Shown: in pieces, positions 33,655 through 42,696 of the stretch
How positions within the stretch are numbered: position 1 is the first letter of the stretch
Layout: each line of letters starts with the position of its first letter
DNA from: Actinomycetota bacterium
GTDB lineage: Bacteria; Actinomycetota; Actinomycetes; Nanopelagicales; Nanopelagicaceae
Direction: 5' to 3'
NCBI GenBank assembly: GCA_009699795.1
Contig: WLNK01000001.1
Location: forward strand, 1-46,817
Length of the DNA stretch: 46,817 nt
The notes under the pieces: generated by a model
Told to the model about the DNA's origin: nothing
Seen by the model: only the letters and a program-made list of their open reading frames with translations
The model's database searches: none
Position numbers and translations under genes: made by a program

Positions 33655-34998
33655 TTAGCGGTCGCGCAACATCTCTGCAACTAAAAATGCGAGCTCTAGA
33701 GATTGCGCGTGGTTAAGTCGAGGATCGCATGCCGTCTCATATCGTGAAGCTAAATCTTCTTCAGAAATCTTTTCGCCACCACCAACACACTCTGTTACAT
33801 CATCTCCAGTGAGCTCAATATGAATTCCACCTGGATGAGTGCCAAGAGCTTTGTGTACTTCAAAGAATCCCTTTACTTCATCCATGACATCATCGAATCG
33901 ACGAGTTTTATATCCCGATGGCGCTTCGTAAGTATTTCCATGCATTGGATCGCAAACCCAAAGCACTTTAGCGCCGGCCTTGGTGACGCCATCAACGAGA
34001 GCAGGGAGCGCTTCACGAATCTTGCCGGCACCCATACGAGTAATAAATGTAATTCGACCTGGTTCGTCATTCGGATTGAGCTTTTCAATCAGTGTGAGTG
34101 CATCTTTCACAGTCGAAGTTGGACCAAGCTTGATACCGATGGGGTTATTTACCTTTGCACAGAAATCAACATGTGCGCCATCGAGTTGACGTGTTCGCTC
34201 GCCAATCCAAAGGAAGTGCGCAGAAACGTCATAAGGAAGTTGGGTGCGAGAGTCGATGCGAGTGAGCGCCTTCTCGTATTCGAGAATAAGGGCTTCGTGG
34301 CTTGAGTAGAAATCAACGCTCTTAAATGAATCTGGGTCTGCGCCAGCCGATTTCATAAATGCAAGGGCTCGACCAATTTCGTCAGCCATTTTTTCGTAGC
34401 GATCACCAACGGAGGAATCGCGAATAAAGCCTTTATTCCATTCATGAACTTGTCGAAGGTCTGCAAAACCACCTTGAGTAAAAGCACGCACCAAATTCAG
34501 AGTTGCAGACGATGTGTTGTAAACGCGAACCAAGCGATGTGGATCGGGAGTTCTGGCACTTTCTGTAAATTCAAGGTCATTGACAGCATCGCCACGATAA
34601 GCGGGAAGCTTTACATCACCACGAGTTTCAAAATCGCTAGATCGTGGCTTGGCAAACTGCCCAGCCATGCGACCGACTTTAATTACTGGAAGGCTTGAGT
34701 AGTACTGCAGAACCGCAGCCATTTGAAGAATTGTTTTAATGCGATCGCGAATTGAATCTGCAGTTGCTGCTGCGAAAGTTTCTGCGCAATCGCCACCCTG
34801 TAACCAAAATGCTCGACCTTCTGCTGCTTCTGCAATGCGAGCTTTAAGATCATCACACTCTCCAGCAAAAACTAGCGGTGGCAGAGATTTAAGTTCTGCA
34901 ACAGCTGCTTTAACTGCAGGACCATCTACGCCACCAGGCCATTGTGGTTGCTGCGCAGCAACTAGCCCAGGGGTAAATAGATTTTCGATTGTTGTCAT
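33655..34998 (-). CDS. aroG: 3-deoxy-7-phosphoheptulonate synthase, class II
   Basis: This enzyme condenses phosphoenolpyruvate with erythrose 4-phosphate, the first step of the shikimate pathway. The 447-aa protein matches the class II (plant/actinobacterial) type: W-L-Q-G-G-D-C-A-E-T-F, K-V-G-R-M-A-G-Q-F-A-K-P-R-S, H-F-L-W-I-G-E-R-T-R-Q, V-D-F-x-x-x-V-N-N-P-I-G-I-K-L-G-P and W-V-C-D-P-M-H-G-N-T. No clear ribosome site precedes the ATG; a TTATAC lies about 10 bases upstream, so a leaderless message is possible. It is directly downstream of pfkA (42-base gap). Confidence 0.96.
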   Translation of the reverse strand: MTTIENLFTPGLVAAQQPQWPGGVDGPAVKAAVAELKSLPPLVFAGECDDLKARIAEAAEGRAFWLQGGDCAETFAAATADSIRDRIKTILQMAAVLQYYSSLPVIKVGRMAGQFAKPRSSDFETRGDVKLPAYRGDAVNDLEFTESARTPDPHRLVRVYNTSSATLNLVRAFTQGGFADLRQVHEWNKGFIRDSSVGDRYEKMADEIGRALAFMKSAGADPDSFKSVDFYSSHEALILEYEKALTRIDSRTQLPYDVSAHFLWIGERTRQLDGAHVDFCAKVNNPIGIKLGPTSTVKDALTLIEKLNPNDEPGRITFITRMGAGKIREALPALVDGVTKAGAKVLWVCDPMHGNTYEAPSGYKTRRFDDVMDEVKGFFEVHKALGTHPGGIHIELTGDDVTECVGGGEKISEEDLASRYETACDPRLNHAQSLELAFLVAEMLRDR

Positions 34999-35040
34999 AG
35001 GTATAAGAGTAGATGTCAGAGGATTTATCTTGACGGGTAA

Positions 35041-36066
35041 TTACCCGAAGAAGATCTCTGTCTCCTTGTAGCGCTCAAGCGGAACTGTCTTTAACTTCTC
35101 AGTGGCCGTTGCTAGAGGTACGCGCACAATATCTGTGCCGTGAAGTGCAACCATCTTGCCCCAGTCGCCCTCAGAAGCCGCAGTAATTGCTTGAAGTCCA
35201 AAGCGAGTGGCCAGTACACGGTCGAATGCCGTTGGTGTTCCGCCGCGTTGGATGTGACCAAGAATTGTTGTGCGTGCTTCGTGGCCAGTTCTTTCTTCAA
35301 TCTTCTCAGAAAGCCAATCGCCAATTCCTGAAAGCTTTACGTGACCAAATGCATCAAGTTTTGCATCCTTTGTCACCATGTCGCCATCTTGAGGTATTGC
35401 ACCTTCTGCGACAACGATGATTGGTGCAAAACCATCCTTGTAACGGGATTCAACCCATTCACAAACTTTGTCGAGAGAGAACTTAATTTCTGGAATCAAA
35501 ATACATGTTGCACCGCCGGCGATTCCTGAGTGAAGCGCAATCCATCCAGCATGGCGTCCCATAACTTCTACGATAAGAAGACGGTGGTGTGATTCTGCTG
35601 TTGTGTGAAGGCGATCAATTGCTTCCATAGCGATATTTACAGATGTATCAAATCCAAATGTGTAATCCGTATTGTTAAGGTCATTATCGATTGTCTTTGG
35701 AACACCGATCACTTTTACGCCAAGTGCATCTAGCTTTGTAGCAACACCAAGAGTGTCTTCGCCACCAATTGCAATGAGCGCGTCAATTCCCTGATCGGCA
35801 AGGCTCTGTTTGATTCTTTCTACGCCGTTTTCAATTTTGAATGGGTTGGTGCGTGATGAACCAAGGATTGTTCCGCCCTTTGGCAAAATTCCACGAGTTG
35901 ATTCAAGTGTGAGTGGCATTGTGTAGTTCTCAAGCGGGCCTTTCCAGCCATCGCGAAAACCTACAAACTCATGTCCATATTCTTTTACGCCTTTGCGAAC
36001 GATGCCGCGAATAACAGCGTTAAGTCCTGGGCAATCTCCGCCACCTGTAAGTACACCAATACGCAT
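35041..36066 (-). CDS. pfkA: 6-phosphofructokinase, probably pyrophosphate-dependent
   Basis: This glycolytic enzyme phosphorylates fructose 6-phosphate. The 341-aa protein has the PFK blocks L-T-G-G-G-D-C-P-G-L-N near the start, G-G-E-D-T, P-K-T-I-D-N-D-L, the substrate loop E-V-M-G-R-H-A-G-W and H-I-Q-R-G-G-T-P. By E. coli numbering the residue at 104 is aspartate and at 124 lysine; this pair is known to mark pyrophosphate-dependent PFKs, while ATP enzymes have glycine at 104. A clear GGAG site sits five bases before the ATG. Phosphoryl donor is inference; the family call is certain. Confidence 0.94.
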   Translation of the reverse strand: MRIGVLTGGGDCPGLNAVIRGIVRKGVKEYGHEFVGFRDGWKGPLENYTMPLTLESTRGILPKGGTILGSSRTNPFKIENGVERIKQSLADQGIDALIAIGGEDTLGVATKLDALGVKVIGVPKTIDNDLNNTDYTFGFDTSVNIAMEAIDRLHTTAESHHRLLIVEVMGRHAGWIALHSGIAGGATCILIPEIKFSLDKVCEWVESRYKDGFAPIIVVAEGAIPQDGDMVTKDAKLDAFGHVKLSGIGDWLSEKIEERTGHEARTTILGHIQRGGTPTAFDRVLATRFGLQAITAASEGDWGKMVALHGTDIVRVPLATATEKLKTVPLERYKETEIFFG

Positions 36067-36148
36067 AAAAACTCCAAAAGATTGAGAATTAAAAACTGGT
36101 CATCATTGACTGGCACAGTCTAGCCTTGCCCCATGAGGATTAAAAATT

Positions 36149-37564
36149 ATGGGGAATAGAAAACTCGTCGCTGGCGTGGACTCCTCAACTCAGTCCTCAA
36201 AAATAGTGATTCGAGATGCGCAAACTGGCGAGCTTATTCGACAAGGTCGCGCCCCTCATCCTGACGGAACAGAAGTTGATCCAACTCACTGGGCAACTGC
36301 AATTAACTCAGCAATTAAAGAAGCAGGCGGATTGGATGACGTCGATGCAATTTCGATTGGCGGTCAACAGCATGGAATGGTTGCGATGGATAAGGATGGA
36401 AAGGTTATTCGTCCTGCACTTCTTTGGAATGACACTCGTTCTGCAAAAGCCGCAGCGGATTTAAATGCCGAACTCGGTGGTGATGCTAAAACTGCAGACC
36501 AAGTTGGATCTGTACTCGTTGCAGCTTTCACCGCTTCGAAACTTAGATGGCTTGCAGATAATGAAAAGGAAAACGCTGTAAAAGTGCGCGCAGTTGCACT
36601 CCCTCACGACTGGGTATCTTGGCAACTCACGGGTGGCAAAGATTTAACAAAGCTATTTTCAGATCGAAGTGATGCATCAGGTACTGGCTATTTCGATCCA
36701 ACAAATTCGCAATATCGGCGTGACATTTTGTCTATGGCACTTCGAAGCCAGGAAGAAATTACCCTTCCAACAATCATTGCTCCTTCTGCCTTTGGCGCGA
36801 GAACTACTTCGGGTATACCAATCGCTGCGGGCGCCGGAGATAACGCAGCGGCGGCTCTTGGTGTACAGGCAGAGCCAGGAGATGTCGTTGTTTCACTCGG
36901 CACAAGTGGAACAGCATTTGCCGTATCTGATACTCCAACACATGATCCGTCAGCAGCCGTAGCAGGATTCGCAGATGCTACTGGTCGATACCTACCGCTT
37001 GTCTGTACCTTGAATGCCGCAAGAATTCTTGATGCAGCAACACACATTCTTGGAAAAACACATAATGAAATTGGAGAGCTAGCGCTGACTTCCGTACCGG
37101 GTGCACATGGCTTAACTCTGCTTCCTTACTTTGAAGGTGAACGCACGCCAAATCGCCCAACTGCAACAGGAACACTCTCTGGAATGAATTTAAATAATTC
37201 AAATCCAGCAGATATTGCTCGAGCCATGATTGAAGGAATGTTGTGTGGCTTGGTGGATGCAGTAGATGCTCTTTCTCAATTGGGCGTTGGCGTAAAACGC
37301 ATTCTTCTCATTGGAGGAGCCGCAAAGAATCCAGCAATTGCATCGATTGCTTCTGCCCTTTTTGGCCATGAAGTTCTTGTTCCACCTCCTGGTGAATATG
37401 TTGCAGATGGAGCAGCAAGACAAGCAGCATGGGCTTTACTTGAAAGTCAGAGCGCTCCAGTTTGGAACCTTGGAAAAATTGAGAGCGTCACATCGAAGCC
37501 GACACCAGAAGTTGTAGAAAAATACCGAACACTTCGCGATCGAACTATCAGTTGGGAAAAATAA
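36149..37564 (+). CDS. xylB: xylulokinase (FGGY family)
   Basis: This enzyme phosphorylates D-xylulose to xylulose 5-phosphate for the pentose phosphate pathway. The 471-aa protein has the ATPase-fold start V-A-G-V-D-S-S-T-Q-S-S-K, I-G-G-Q-Q-H-G-M-V-A-M-D, P-A-L-L-W-N-D-T-R, L-P-H-D-W-V-S-W-Q-L-T-G, the catalytic aspartate in A-G-A-G-D-N-A-A-A-A-L-G, and F-E-G-E-R-T-P-N. GAGGAT lies eight bases before the ATG. It is divergent from pfkA and one base ahead of the next gene. No xylose isomerase is seen here. Confidence 0.93.
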   Translation: MGNRKLVAGVDSSTQSSKIVIRDAQTGELIRQGRAPHPDGTEVDPTHWATAINSAIKEAGGLDDVDAISIGGQQHGMVAMDKDGKVIRPALLWNDTRSAKAAADLNAELGGDAKTADQVGSVLVAAFTASKLRWLADNEKENAVKVRAVALPHDWVSWQLTGGKDLTKLFSDRSDASGTGYFDPTNSQYRRDILSMALRSQEEITLPTIIAPSAFGARTTSGIPIAAGAGDNAAAALGVQAEPGDVVVSLGTSGTAFAVSDTPTHDPSAAVAGFADATGRYLPLVCTLNAARILDAATHILGKTHNEIGELALTSVPGAHGLTLLPYFEGERTPNRPTATGTLSGMNLNNSNPADIARAMIEGMLCGLVDAVDALSQLGVGVKRILLIGGAAKNPAIASIASALFGHEVLVPPPGEYVADGAARQAAWALLESQSAPVWNLGKIESVTSKPTPEVVEKYRTLRDRTISWEK

Positions 37565-37565
37565 C

Positions 37566-38492
37566 GTGTCATTAGCCCCTGAAATTGTTGCCTTCCTTGA
37601 AAAAGCAAAAGCTGCTGGCTTACCTGATGTATGGCAAGCACCTGTTGATGTACTTCGTGCCAATACCCAAAGTAGAACTGCAAATGGTGGAACGCCTGAT
37701 CCAATCTTTGAAGTTGTAAATACCTTTATTCCTGGCCCAACAGCTGATTTGCCGGTGCGAATTTATCGTCCTAATAACAACCCTAATAACAGCGCCATAG
37801 TTTTCTATCATGGTGGCGGTTGGGTTTTAAATTTCATTGATATCTATGACGCATCGATGCATCGCCTTGCCAATCAAAGCGGAGCGACGGTAATAAGTGT
37901 CAATTACCAAAAAGCACCAGAACATGCATTTCCCGTTCCCTTTGATGATTGCTATGCAACGCTTCTTTGGACTATTAAGAACGCGCAAAAGCTACAGATT
38001 GATCCGAAAAAAATCGGAGTACTTGGCGATAGCGCGGGTGGAAATTTAGCCAGCGCGGTTGCGCTAAAAGCCCGAGATAACAATGTACATATTGCCTTTG
38101 AGGTGCTCATTTATCCATGTAACAATCGTGACTTCACAACTAAGTCATATGTTGACTTTGCTGATGGTTATGGACTTTCGACACGCGCAATGCAATGGTT
38201 CTGGGATCAATACCTTCAAGGAAATTCTCACGATTCAAATCCATATGCATGTCCAACAAAAGCAAAGAGCTTAAAGGGACTTCCACCAACAGTAGTTGTA
38301 ACTGCCGAATACGACCCACTACTTAGCGATAGCGAAAATTACACGGAACTCCTAAAACGTGATGGAGTAGAGGTTACTTACAAGGAGTTTGAGGGCATGA
38401 ACCATGGCTTCTTTGCTAACCTAGCCATCACGCCAAGCGCAGCAAAAGCCATTGATTTCTGTGCATCAGAGATAAAACGAATTCTTAATTAA
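37566..38492 (+). CDS. alpha/beta hydrolase (HSL-type esterase)
   Basis: This is a 308-aa esterase/lipase of the hormone-sensitive lipase group. It shows the oxyanion motif F-Y-H-G-G-G-W, the nucleophile elbow G-D-S-A-G-G, the acid in T-A-E-Y-D-P-L-x-S-D, and the histidine in M-N-H-G-F. The natural substrate is unknown; acetyl-sugar or short-chain esters are possible given the neighbouring xylB. The GTG at 37566 follows the xylB stop by one base, so the two are probably translationally coupled. Confidence 0.9.
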   Translation: MSLAPEIVAFLEKAKAAGLPDVWQAPVDVLRANTQSRTANGGTPDPIFEVVNTFIPGPTADLPVRIYRPNNNPNNSAIVFYHGGGWVLNFIDIYDASMHRLANQSGATVISVNYQKAPEHAFPVPFDDCYATLLWTIKNAQKLQIDPKKIGVLGDSAGGNLASAVALKARDNNVHIAFEVLIYPCNNRDFTTKSYVDFADGYGLSTRAMQWFWDQYLQGNSHDSNPYACPTKAKSLKGLPPTVVVTAEYDPLLSDSENYTELLKRDGVEVTYKEFEGMNHGFFANLAITPSAAKAIDFCASEIKRILN

Positions 38493-38508
38493 CGGAGATC
38501 ATTTACAA

Positions 38509-39384
38509 ATGTCACGCAGAGGATTAACCCTATTTTTGCTTGTCGGTTTACTTTGGGGTATTCCCTATCTATTTATTAAAGTTGCCGTAGATAAAGAAAC
38601 TGGATTTCCTCCAGCCATTGTTGTCTTTGGGCGCGTACTAATCGGTGCTGCAATTTTGTTACCCATAGCCATGAGAGATGGTTCTCTGAAGAAAGCGCTC
38701 TCTGGAATTAAATACATTGCCTTTTACGCGTTGCTTGAAATGATTGCGCCTTGGATTCTCATTGGAACAGCGGAGCAATCAATTCCTTCTGGCCTTGCCG
38801 GCCTTCTTGTTGCCTCGGTTCCGATTTGGTCAGCAATTATTACCTCGTTCCACGGAGATAAATCTGTCTGGCACTACAAGAGACTTCTCGGAATGCTCGT
38901 CGGTTTTGTGGGAGTCATTCTCGTTGTCGGCATCGAAAGTATTACTGGCTCATCTAGCCCCCTTGCAATTGCAATGATGCTTGCAGCTTCAATGCTCTAT
39001 GCATATGCAATCATCATGATTCGTCGAGCACTTCCCAACGATTCTGGGATTGCTATCAACGGTCTTGCAATGGCAATTTCTGCCCTCTTCTATCTTCCAT
39101 TTACTATCGCGCTCTGGCCATCACATCATGTCGAGGCAAATGCAATCTATTCAGTCGTCGCACTTGGTGTGTTATCAACTGGGGCTGCGTTCGCAATCTT
39201 TTTCGCTGTCGTAAAAGATATTGGTCCAGCAAGGGCTTCGTTTGTAACTTACTTGAATACTGCATTTGCAGTGTTGCTCGGTCTGGTAATCCTTAACGAA
39301 CCTCTCACTCCAGGAATAGTTATCGGACTACCTTTGATTCTTATCGGCTCATACTTTGCAAGCCGCAAAACTACGAGCGTTTAG
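38509..39384 (+). CDS. EamA/DMT-family transporter
   Basis: This 291-aa protein has about ten membrane helices in two EamA repeats, starting L-L-V-G-L-L-W-G-I-P-Y-L-F-I-K. The first repeat ends with V-P-I-W-S-A-I; the second has F-V-T-Y-L-N-T-A-F-A-V-L-L-G and E-P-L-T-P-G near the C-terminus. The substrate is unknown. ATCATTTACAA separates an ACGGAG ribosome site from the ATG. It likely belongs to the xylB-hydrolase operon (16-base gap) and ends overlapping the era stop by 4 bases. Confidence 0.88.
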   Translation: MSRRGLTLFLLVGLLWGIPYLFIKVAVDKETGFPPAIVVFGRVLIGAAILLPIAMRDGSLKKALSGIKYIAFYALLEMIAPWILIGTAEQSIPSGLAGLLVASVPIWSAIITSFHGDKSVWHYKRLLGMLVGFVGVILVVGIESITGSSSPLAIAMMLAASMLYAYAIIMIRRALPNDSGIAINGLAMAISALFYLPFTIALWPSHHVEANAIYSVVALGVLSTGAAFAIFFAVVKDIGPARASFVTYLNTAFAVLLGLVILNEPLTPGIVIGLPLILIGSYFASRKTTSV

Positions 39385-40298
39385 TTTTCTCCGAAACCCA
39401 ATCGCTCAAGAAGTTTTGGATCTCTCTGCCACTCTTTAGAAACTTTCACGTGAAGCCCGAGAAAAATTCTTGCTCCTAATTCGCGCTCGATATCTTTTCG
39501 TGCGCGCATGCCAATATCTTTTAACCGCTCACCCTTGTGCCCCAGAATAATTCCAGTCTGTGAATCACGCTCGACGTGAATAGTTGCGTGGATATCAAAG
39601 AATGGCCTTGATCCCTTTTCCTCACGCTCTGACATTTCATCAATTGTGACCATGATTGAGTGTGGCAACTCTTCGCGCGCGTCTCGAAGGGCTGCCTCGC
39701 GAATGAGCTCACAGATTAATTGTTCAACACCTTGATCGCTCTTCATATCTGTTGGATAAAAGGCAGGTCCTTCTGGCAATTTATCGGCGATGAGTTTGGC
39801 AAGTAAATCAATCTGATCGTGAATAGCTGCAGAAATTGGGACGATCTCATCCCATTGAAAACCCTTTGCAAGTGAGCTGACCCCAAGTAAACGATTGGCT
39901 AGATTTTTCTTTGCAACAAGATCTGTTTTTGTGACTAGTGCGAACTTTTTGGCTCGTGGATACTTTGCGAGTTCGGCAGCTAAAAATTCATCACCCGCGC
40001 CAGAGTCTTCATCTGCAGGCAAGCACATCAAGACAATATCGACTGAATCTAAACTCTCACCCACTACGGCGTTGAGTCGATGGCCAAGCAAAGTCTTTGG
40101 CTTATGTATTCCTGGAGTATCAACTAGAACTGCCTGGAAATTTTCGCCATTAATGATTCCGCGAATTGCGTGACGCGTTGTATTTGGATGGTGGGAAGTG
40201 ATTGCAATTTTGCTTCCAACTAGCGCATTGATGAGAGTTGATTTACCGGTATTTGGACGGCCAACGATGGCAACGAAACCAGATCGAAAATCACTCAT
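39381..40298 (-). CDS. era: GTPase Era
   Basis: Era is a 16S rRNA-binding GTPase for 30S assembly. The 305-aa protein has G1 G-R-P-N-T-G-K-S-T (residues 13-21), the T-T-R-H region, D-T-P-G, the G4 sequence T-K-T-D in place of the common N-K-x-D, and S-A. The C-terminal KH domain has G-H-K-G-E-R-L-K-D-I-G. Length is normal. It ends convergently over the EamA gene and is 21 bases from dprA. Confidence 0.95.
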   Translation of the reverse strand: MSDFRSGFVAIVGRPNTGKSTLINALVGSKIAITSHHPNTTRHAIRGIINGENFQAVLVDTPGIHKPKTLLGHRLNAVVGESLDSVDIVLMCLPADEDSGAGDEFLAAELAKYPRAKKFALVTKTDLVAKKNLANRLLGVSSLAKGFQWDEIVPISAAIHDQIDLLAKLIADKLPEGPAFYPTDMKSDQGVEQLICELIREAALRDAREELPHSIMVTIDEMSEREEKGSRPFFDIHATIHVERDSQTGIILGHKGERLKDIGMRARKDIERELGARIFLGLHVKVSKEWQRDPKLLERLGFGEN

Positions 40299-40318
40299 AG
40301 GTTCATATCATCCCCTGC

Positions 40319-41179
40319 CTAGAAGGAAGATACAAACTCAACAGCATCGCTAACCGATGTAACGATTTCGGCAGCGCGTTCACCAATTAAACGATGACAC
40401 CCCTCTGAAGTTGGTGAATTAATTGGCCCAGGAATCGCCATAACTGGTCTCATTAATTCTGCAGCATCTCTGGCAGTGCGAAGGGATCCAGAACGAAAAG
40501 CTGCTTCAACAACGAGCGTTGCAGTTGAAAGCGCTGCAATTAATCGATTGCGTGTAAGAAATCGTACTGGAAGTGCACGACATCCTGGCATTACTTCACT
40601 AACGATGGCTCCGCTTTCTGCAATCTCAGCAAAGAGTCGAATATTTCCGGCGGGGTAATTGATATCAATACCTGCAGCAACAACGGCAATGGTTATTCCT
40701 TCTGCATAGAGCGCGCCTTTATGTGCGGCGGAATCAATTCCATAAGCACCACCACTTGTTATGGCCCATTCGCGATCAACAAAACCTGCTGCGAAATCTC
40801 CTGCGTTTCTCACTCCATATGGCGTGGGGTTTCGAGTTCCAACTATTGCAAGAGATTTCTGAGATAAAACTTCAACCGAGCCTTTGACTACCAAACCAAT
40901 CGGAGGCGCAGCCAACTCGTCGAGGCAAGCCGGCCAACCAGAAATACCTGGGTAGAGAAAGACCGACCCTGTTCCAAGAATGGATGAGTATTGCTCTTCG
41001 GGATTTGCAGCACGAACATTTTTAATTAATTTTTCATACTTTATCGGGTCATACCCTCCGCCCTTCAATTTTTCCAAAACAGAGGTCGCACCAAAGTTGA
41101 AGATTTCATTGGCCCAAAATGCAACACCGCCCTCAATATTTGCAAAGAGTAAAACGCGTGCGCGCAATTCATCGTTCAA
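40319..41179 (-). CDS. dprA: DNA-processing protein DprA
   Basis: DprA loads RecA on incoming single-stranded DNA in transformation. The 286-aa protein has the Rossmann-like DprA domain: A-I-V-G-T-R-N-P-T-P-Y-G, T-S-G-G-A-Y-G-I-D-S-A-A-H, A-A-G-I-D-I-N-Y-P, S-E-V-M-P-G, F-L-T-R-N-R-L-I-A-A-L-S and V-V-E-A-A-x-R-S-G-S-L. The G-G form in T-S-G-G-A replaces the more usual T-S-G-L-A/G-R-A variant. The start overlaps the comM stop by 4 bases. Confidence 0.94.
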   Translation of the reverse strand: MNDELRARVLLFANIEGGVAFWANEIFNFGATSVLEKLKGGGYDPIKYEKLIKNVRAANPEEQYSSILGTGSVFLYPGISGWPACLDELAAPPIGLVVKGSVEVLSQKSLAIVGTRNPTPYGVRNAGDFAAGFVDREWAITSGGAYGIDSAAHKGALYAEGITIAVVAAGIDINYPAGNIRLFAEIAESGAIVSEVMPGCRALPVRFLTRNRLIAALSTATLVVEAAFRSGSLRTARDAAELMRPVMAIPGPINSPTSEGCHRLIGERAAEIVTSVSDAVEFVSSF

Positions 41180-42696
41180 AGTTCGCTTCCCTCGCGAAGA
41201 CTGTATGCGCTCTTAACTTCGTTAAGTGTTGGAATATCCTTTTCGGTCAGGTCGGCCAGAGTCCACGCAAGGCGAATTACTTTATGTAGTCCTCTGGCTG
41301 TTAAACGCTCTTTATCCAATTCTTCATGCAAGAAGTTCATCGCACCTCGTTCCGGTTTATATTGAGTTCGAAGCGCGCGACTTGGAATTTGTGAATTAAG
41401 AGTCCACCCGTCGTGCGAAAATCGCTTGGCGGCTTTCACGCGCGCACTACTCACACGCGCTCGGATGGCTTGACTTGATTCGCCAATATTTGAATCGGCC
41501 ATATCAACTCGCCCTACTGGTTCAACCTGTACTCGCATATCAATTCGATCCATGAGAGGTCCTGAAAGTTTTCCAAGATAGCGTCTAACTTGTTGTGACG
41601 AACAAGTACAGTTGCGACCTTTTCCGGTGAACTTTCCACATGGACATGGATTTGCTGCAAGTACGAGCAAGAAATTTGCGGGAAAGGTAAGACTTCCAAC
41701 GCTGCGCGCGATTGTGATTGTTCCGGATTCAAGAGGTTGGCGAAGTGAATCAAGTACGCCAACACCACATTCTGGAGCTTCATCAATAAAGAGCACGCCG
41801 TGATGTGCGAGTGAGCATGCGCCCGGTTTTATAACGTGGGCTCCCCCGCCGACCATCGCAACTCGCGATGCGCTGTGATGCGGCGAAACAAACGGTGCAA
41901 TACGCGACATCGGTGATCTGGAAGCAAGAGATCCCGCAATTGAATGCACCGCAGTGACTTCTAACGCTTCTTCCATACTTAACGCAGGCAAAATAGTTGG
42001 AAGCCTGGATGCAATCATGGTCTTTCCAGCACCTGGCGGACCAATCAGAATTAAATGATGACCTCCACTTGCCGCAACTTCAGCAGCAAACCTTGCAGTG
42101 GGCTGTCCTGCAACATCAGCAAAGTCTGGAAGGTCATCGTTCTCTTGAATTTCTAAATCAAGTGGCACTGCAACACTTACTTCACCTGTACGTAGAAATC
42201 GCAACAGCTCGGCAATCGATTCAAAGCCAAGTACTTGCATACCTGACATGAGTTTTGCTTCTGCAAGATTGCTCGCGGGAACAATCGCGCGGGTGATTCC
42301 TGCTTTGTAACCGGCAATTAGCGCAGGCAAAACTCCGCGAACAGATCGAATACGGCCATCGAGAGCTAGCTCCCCAAGGATGAGAGTCGCATCCACGCTC
42401 TCCTGCTTTGCATTTCCCTGAGCAATCACAATCGCAATTGCTATAGATAAATCAAAGCTCGAGCCACTCTTTGGAAGCCATGCAGGTGAAAGTGAAACAG
42501 TAACTTTTTTGTTCGGCCAGATTTCCGAAGAATTAACCATTGCTGCTCGAACGCGATCACGAGATTCACTAAGTGCTGCATCAGGTAAGCCAAGGAGTGA
42601 ATACATTGGAAGTCCATCTGCAATATCTACTTCTACGGTTACGACATTGCCTGATAGACCAAGTAAAGCCACGCTCGTTGTAGTCCCCAGTGTCAC
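41176..42696 (-). CDS. comM: Mg-chelatase-like AAA+ protein ComM (YifB)
   Basis: ComM is an AAA+ helicase that helps branch migration during natural transformation. The 506-aa protein has an N-terminal Lon-like domain (V-E-V-D-I-A-D-G-L-P, S-L-S-P-A-W-L-P-K-x-G-S-x-F-D-L), Walker A G-P-P-G-A-G-K-T, Walker B V-L-F-I-D-E-A-P-E, the A-A-N-P-C-P-C-G segment and a C-terminal cysteine pair region. It is coupled by 4-base overlaps with yraN upstream and dprA downstream, the usual actinobacterial order. Confidence 0.94.
   Translation of the reverse strand: MTLGTTTSVALLGLSGNVVTVEVDIADGLPMYSLLGLPDAALSESRDRVRAAMVNSSEIWPNKKVTVSLSPAWLPKSGSSFDLSIAIAIVIAQGNAKQESVDATLILGELALDGRIRSVRGVLPALIAGYKAGITRAIVPASNLAEAKLMSGMQVLGFESIAELLRFLRTGEVSVAVPLDLEIQENDDLPDFADVAGQPTARFAAEVAASGGHHLILIGPPGAGKTMIASRLPTILPALSMEEALEVTAVHSIAGSLASRSPMSRIAPFVSPHHSASRVAMVGGGAHVIKPGACSLAHHGVLFIDEAPECGVGVLDSLRQPLESGTITIARSVGSLTFPANFLLVLAANPCPCGKFTGKGRNCTCSSQQVRRYLGKLSGPLMDRIDMRVQVEPVGRVDMADSNIGESSQAIRARVSSARVKAAKRFSHDGWTLNSQIPSRALRTQYKPERGAMNFLHEELDKERLTARGLHKVIRLAWTLADLTEKDIPTLNEVKSAYSLREGSEL

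Noticed and set aside
36109..36121. GACTG-GCA-CAGTC inverted repeat between pfkA and xylB
   Set aside because: Five base pairs occur by chance; no second copy or clear promoter relation was seen.
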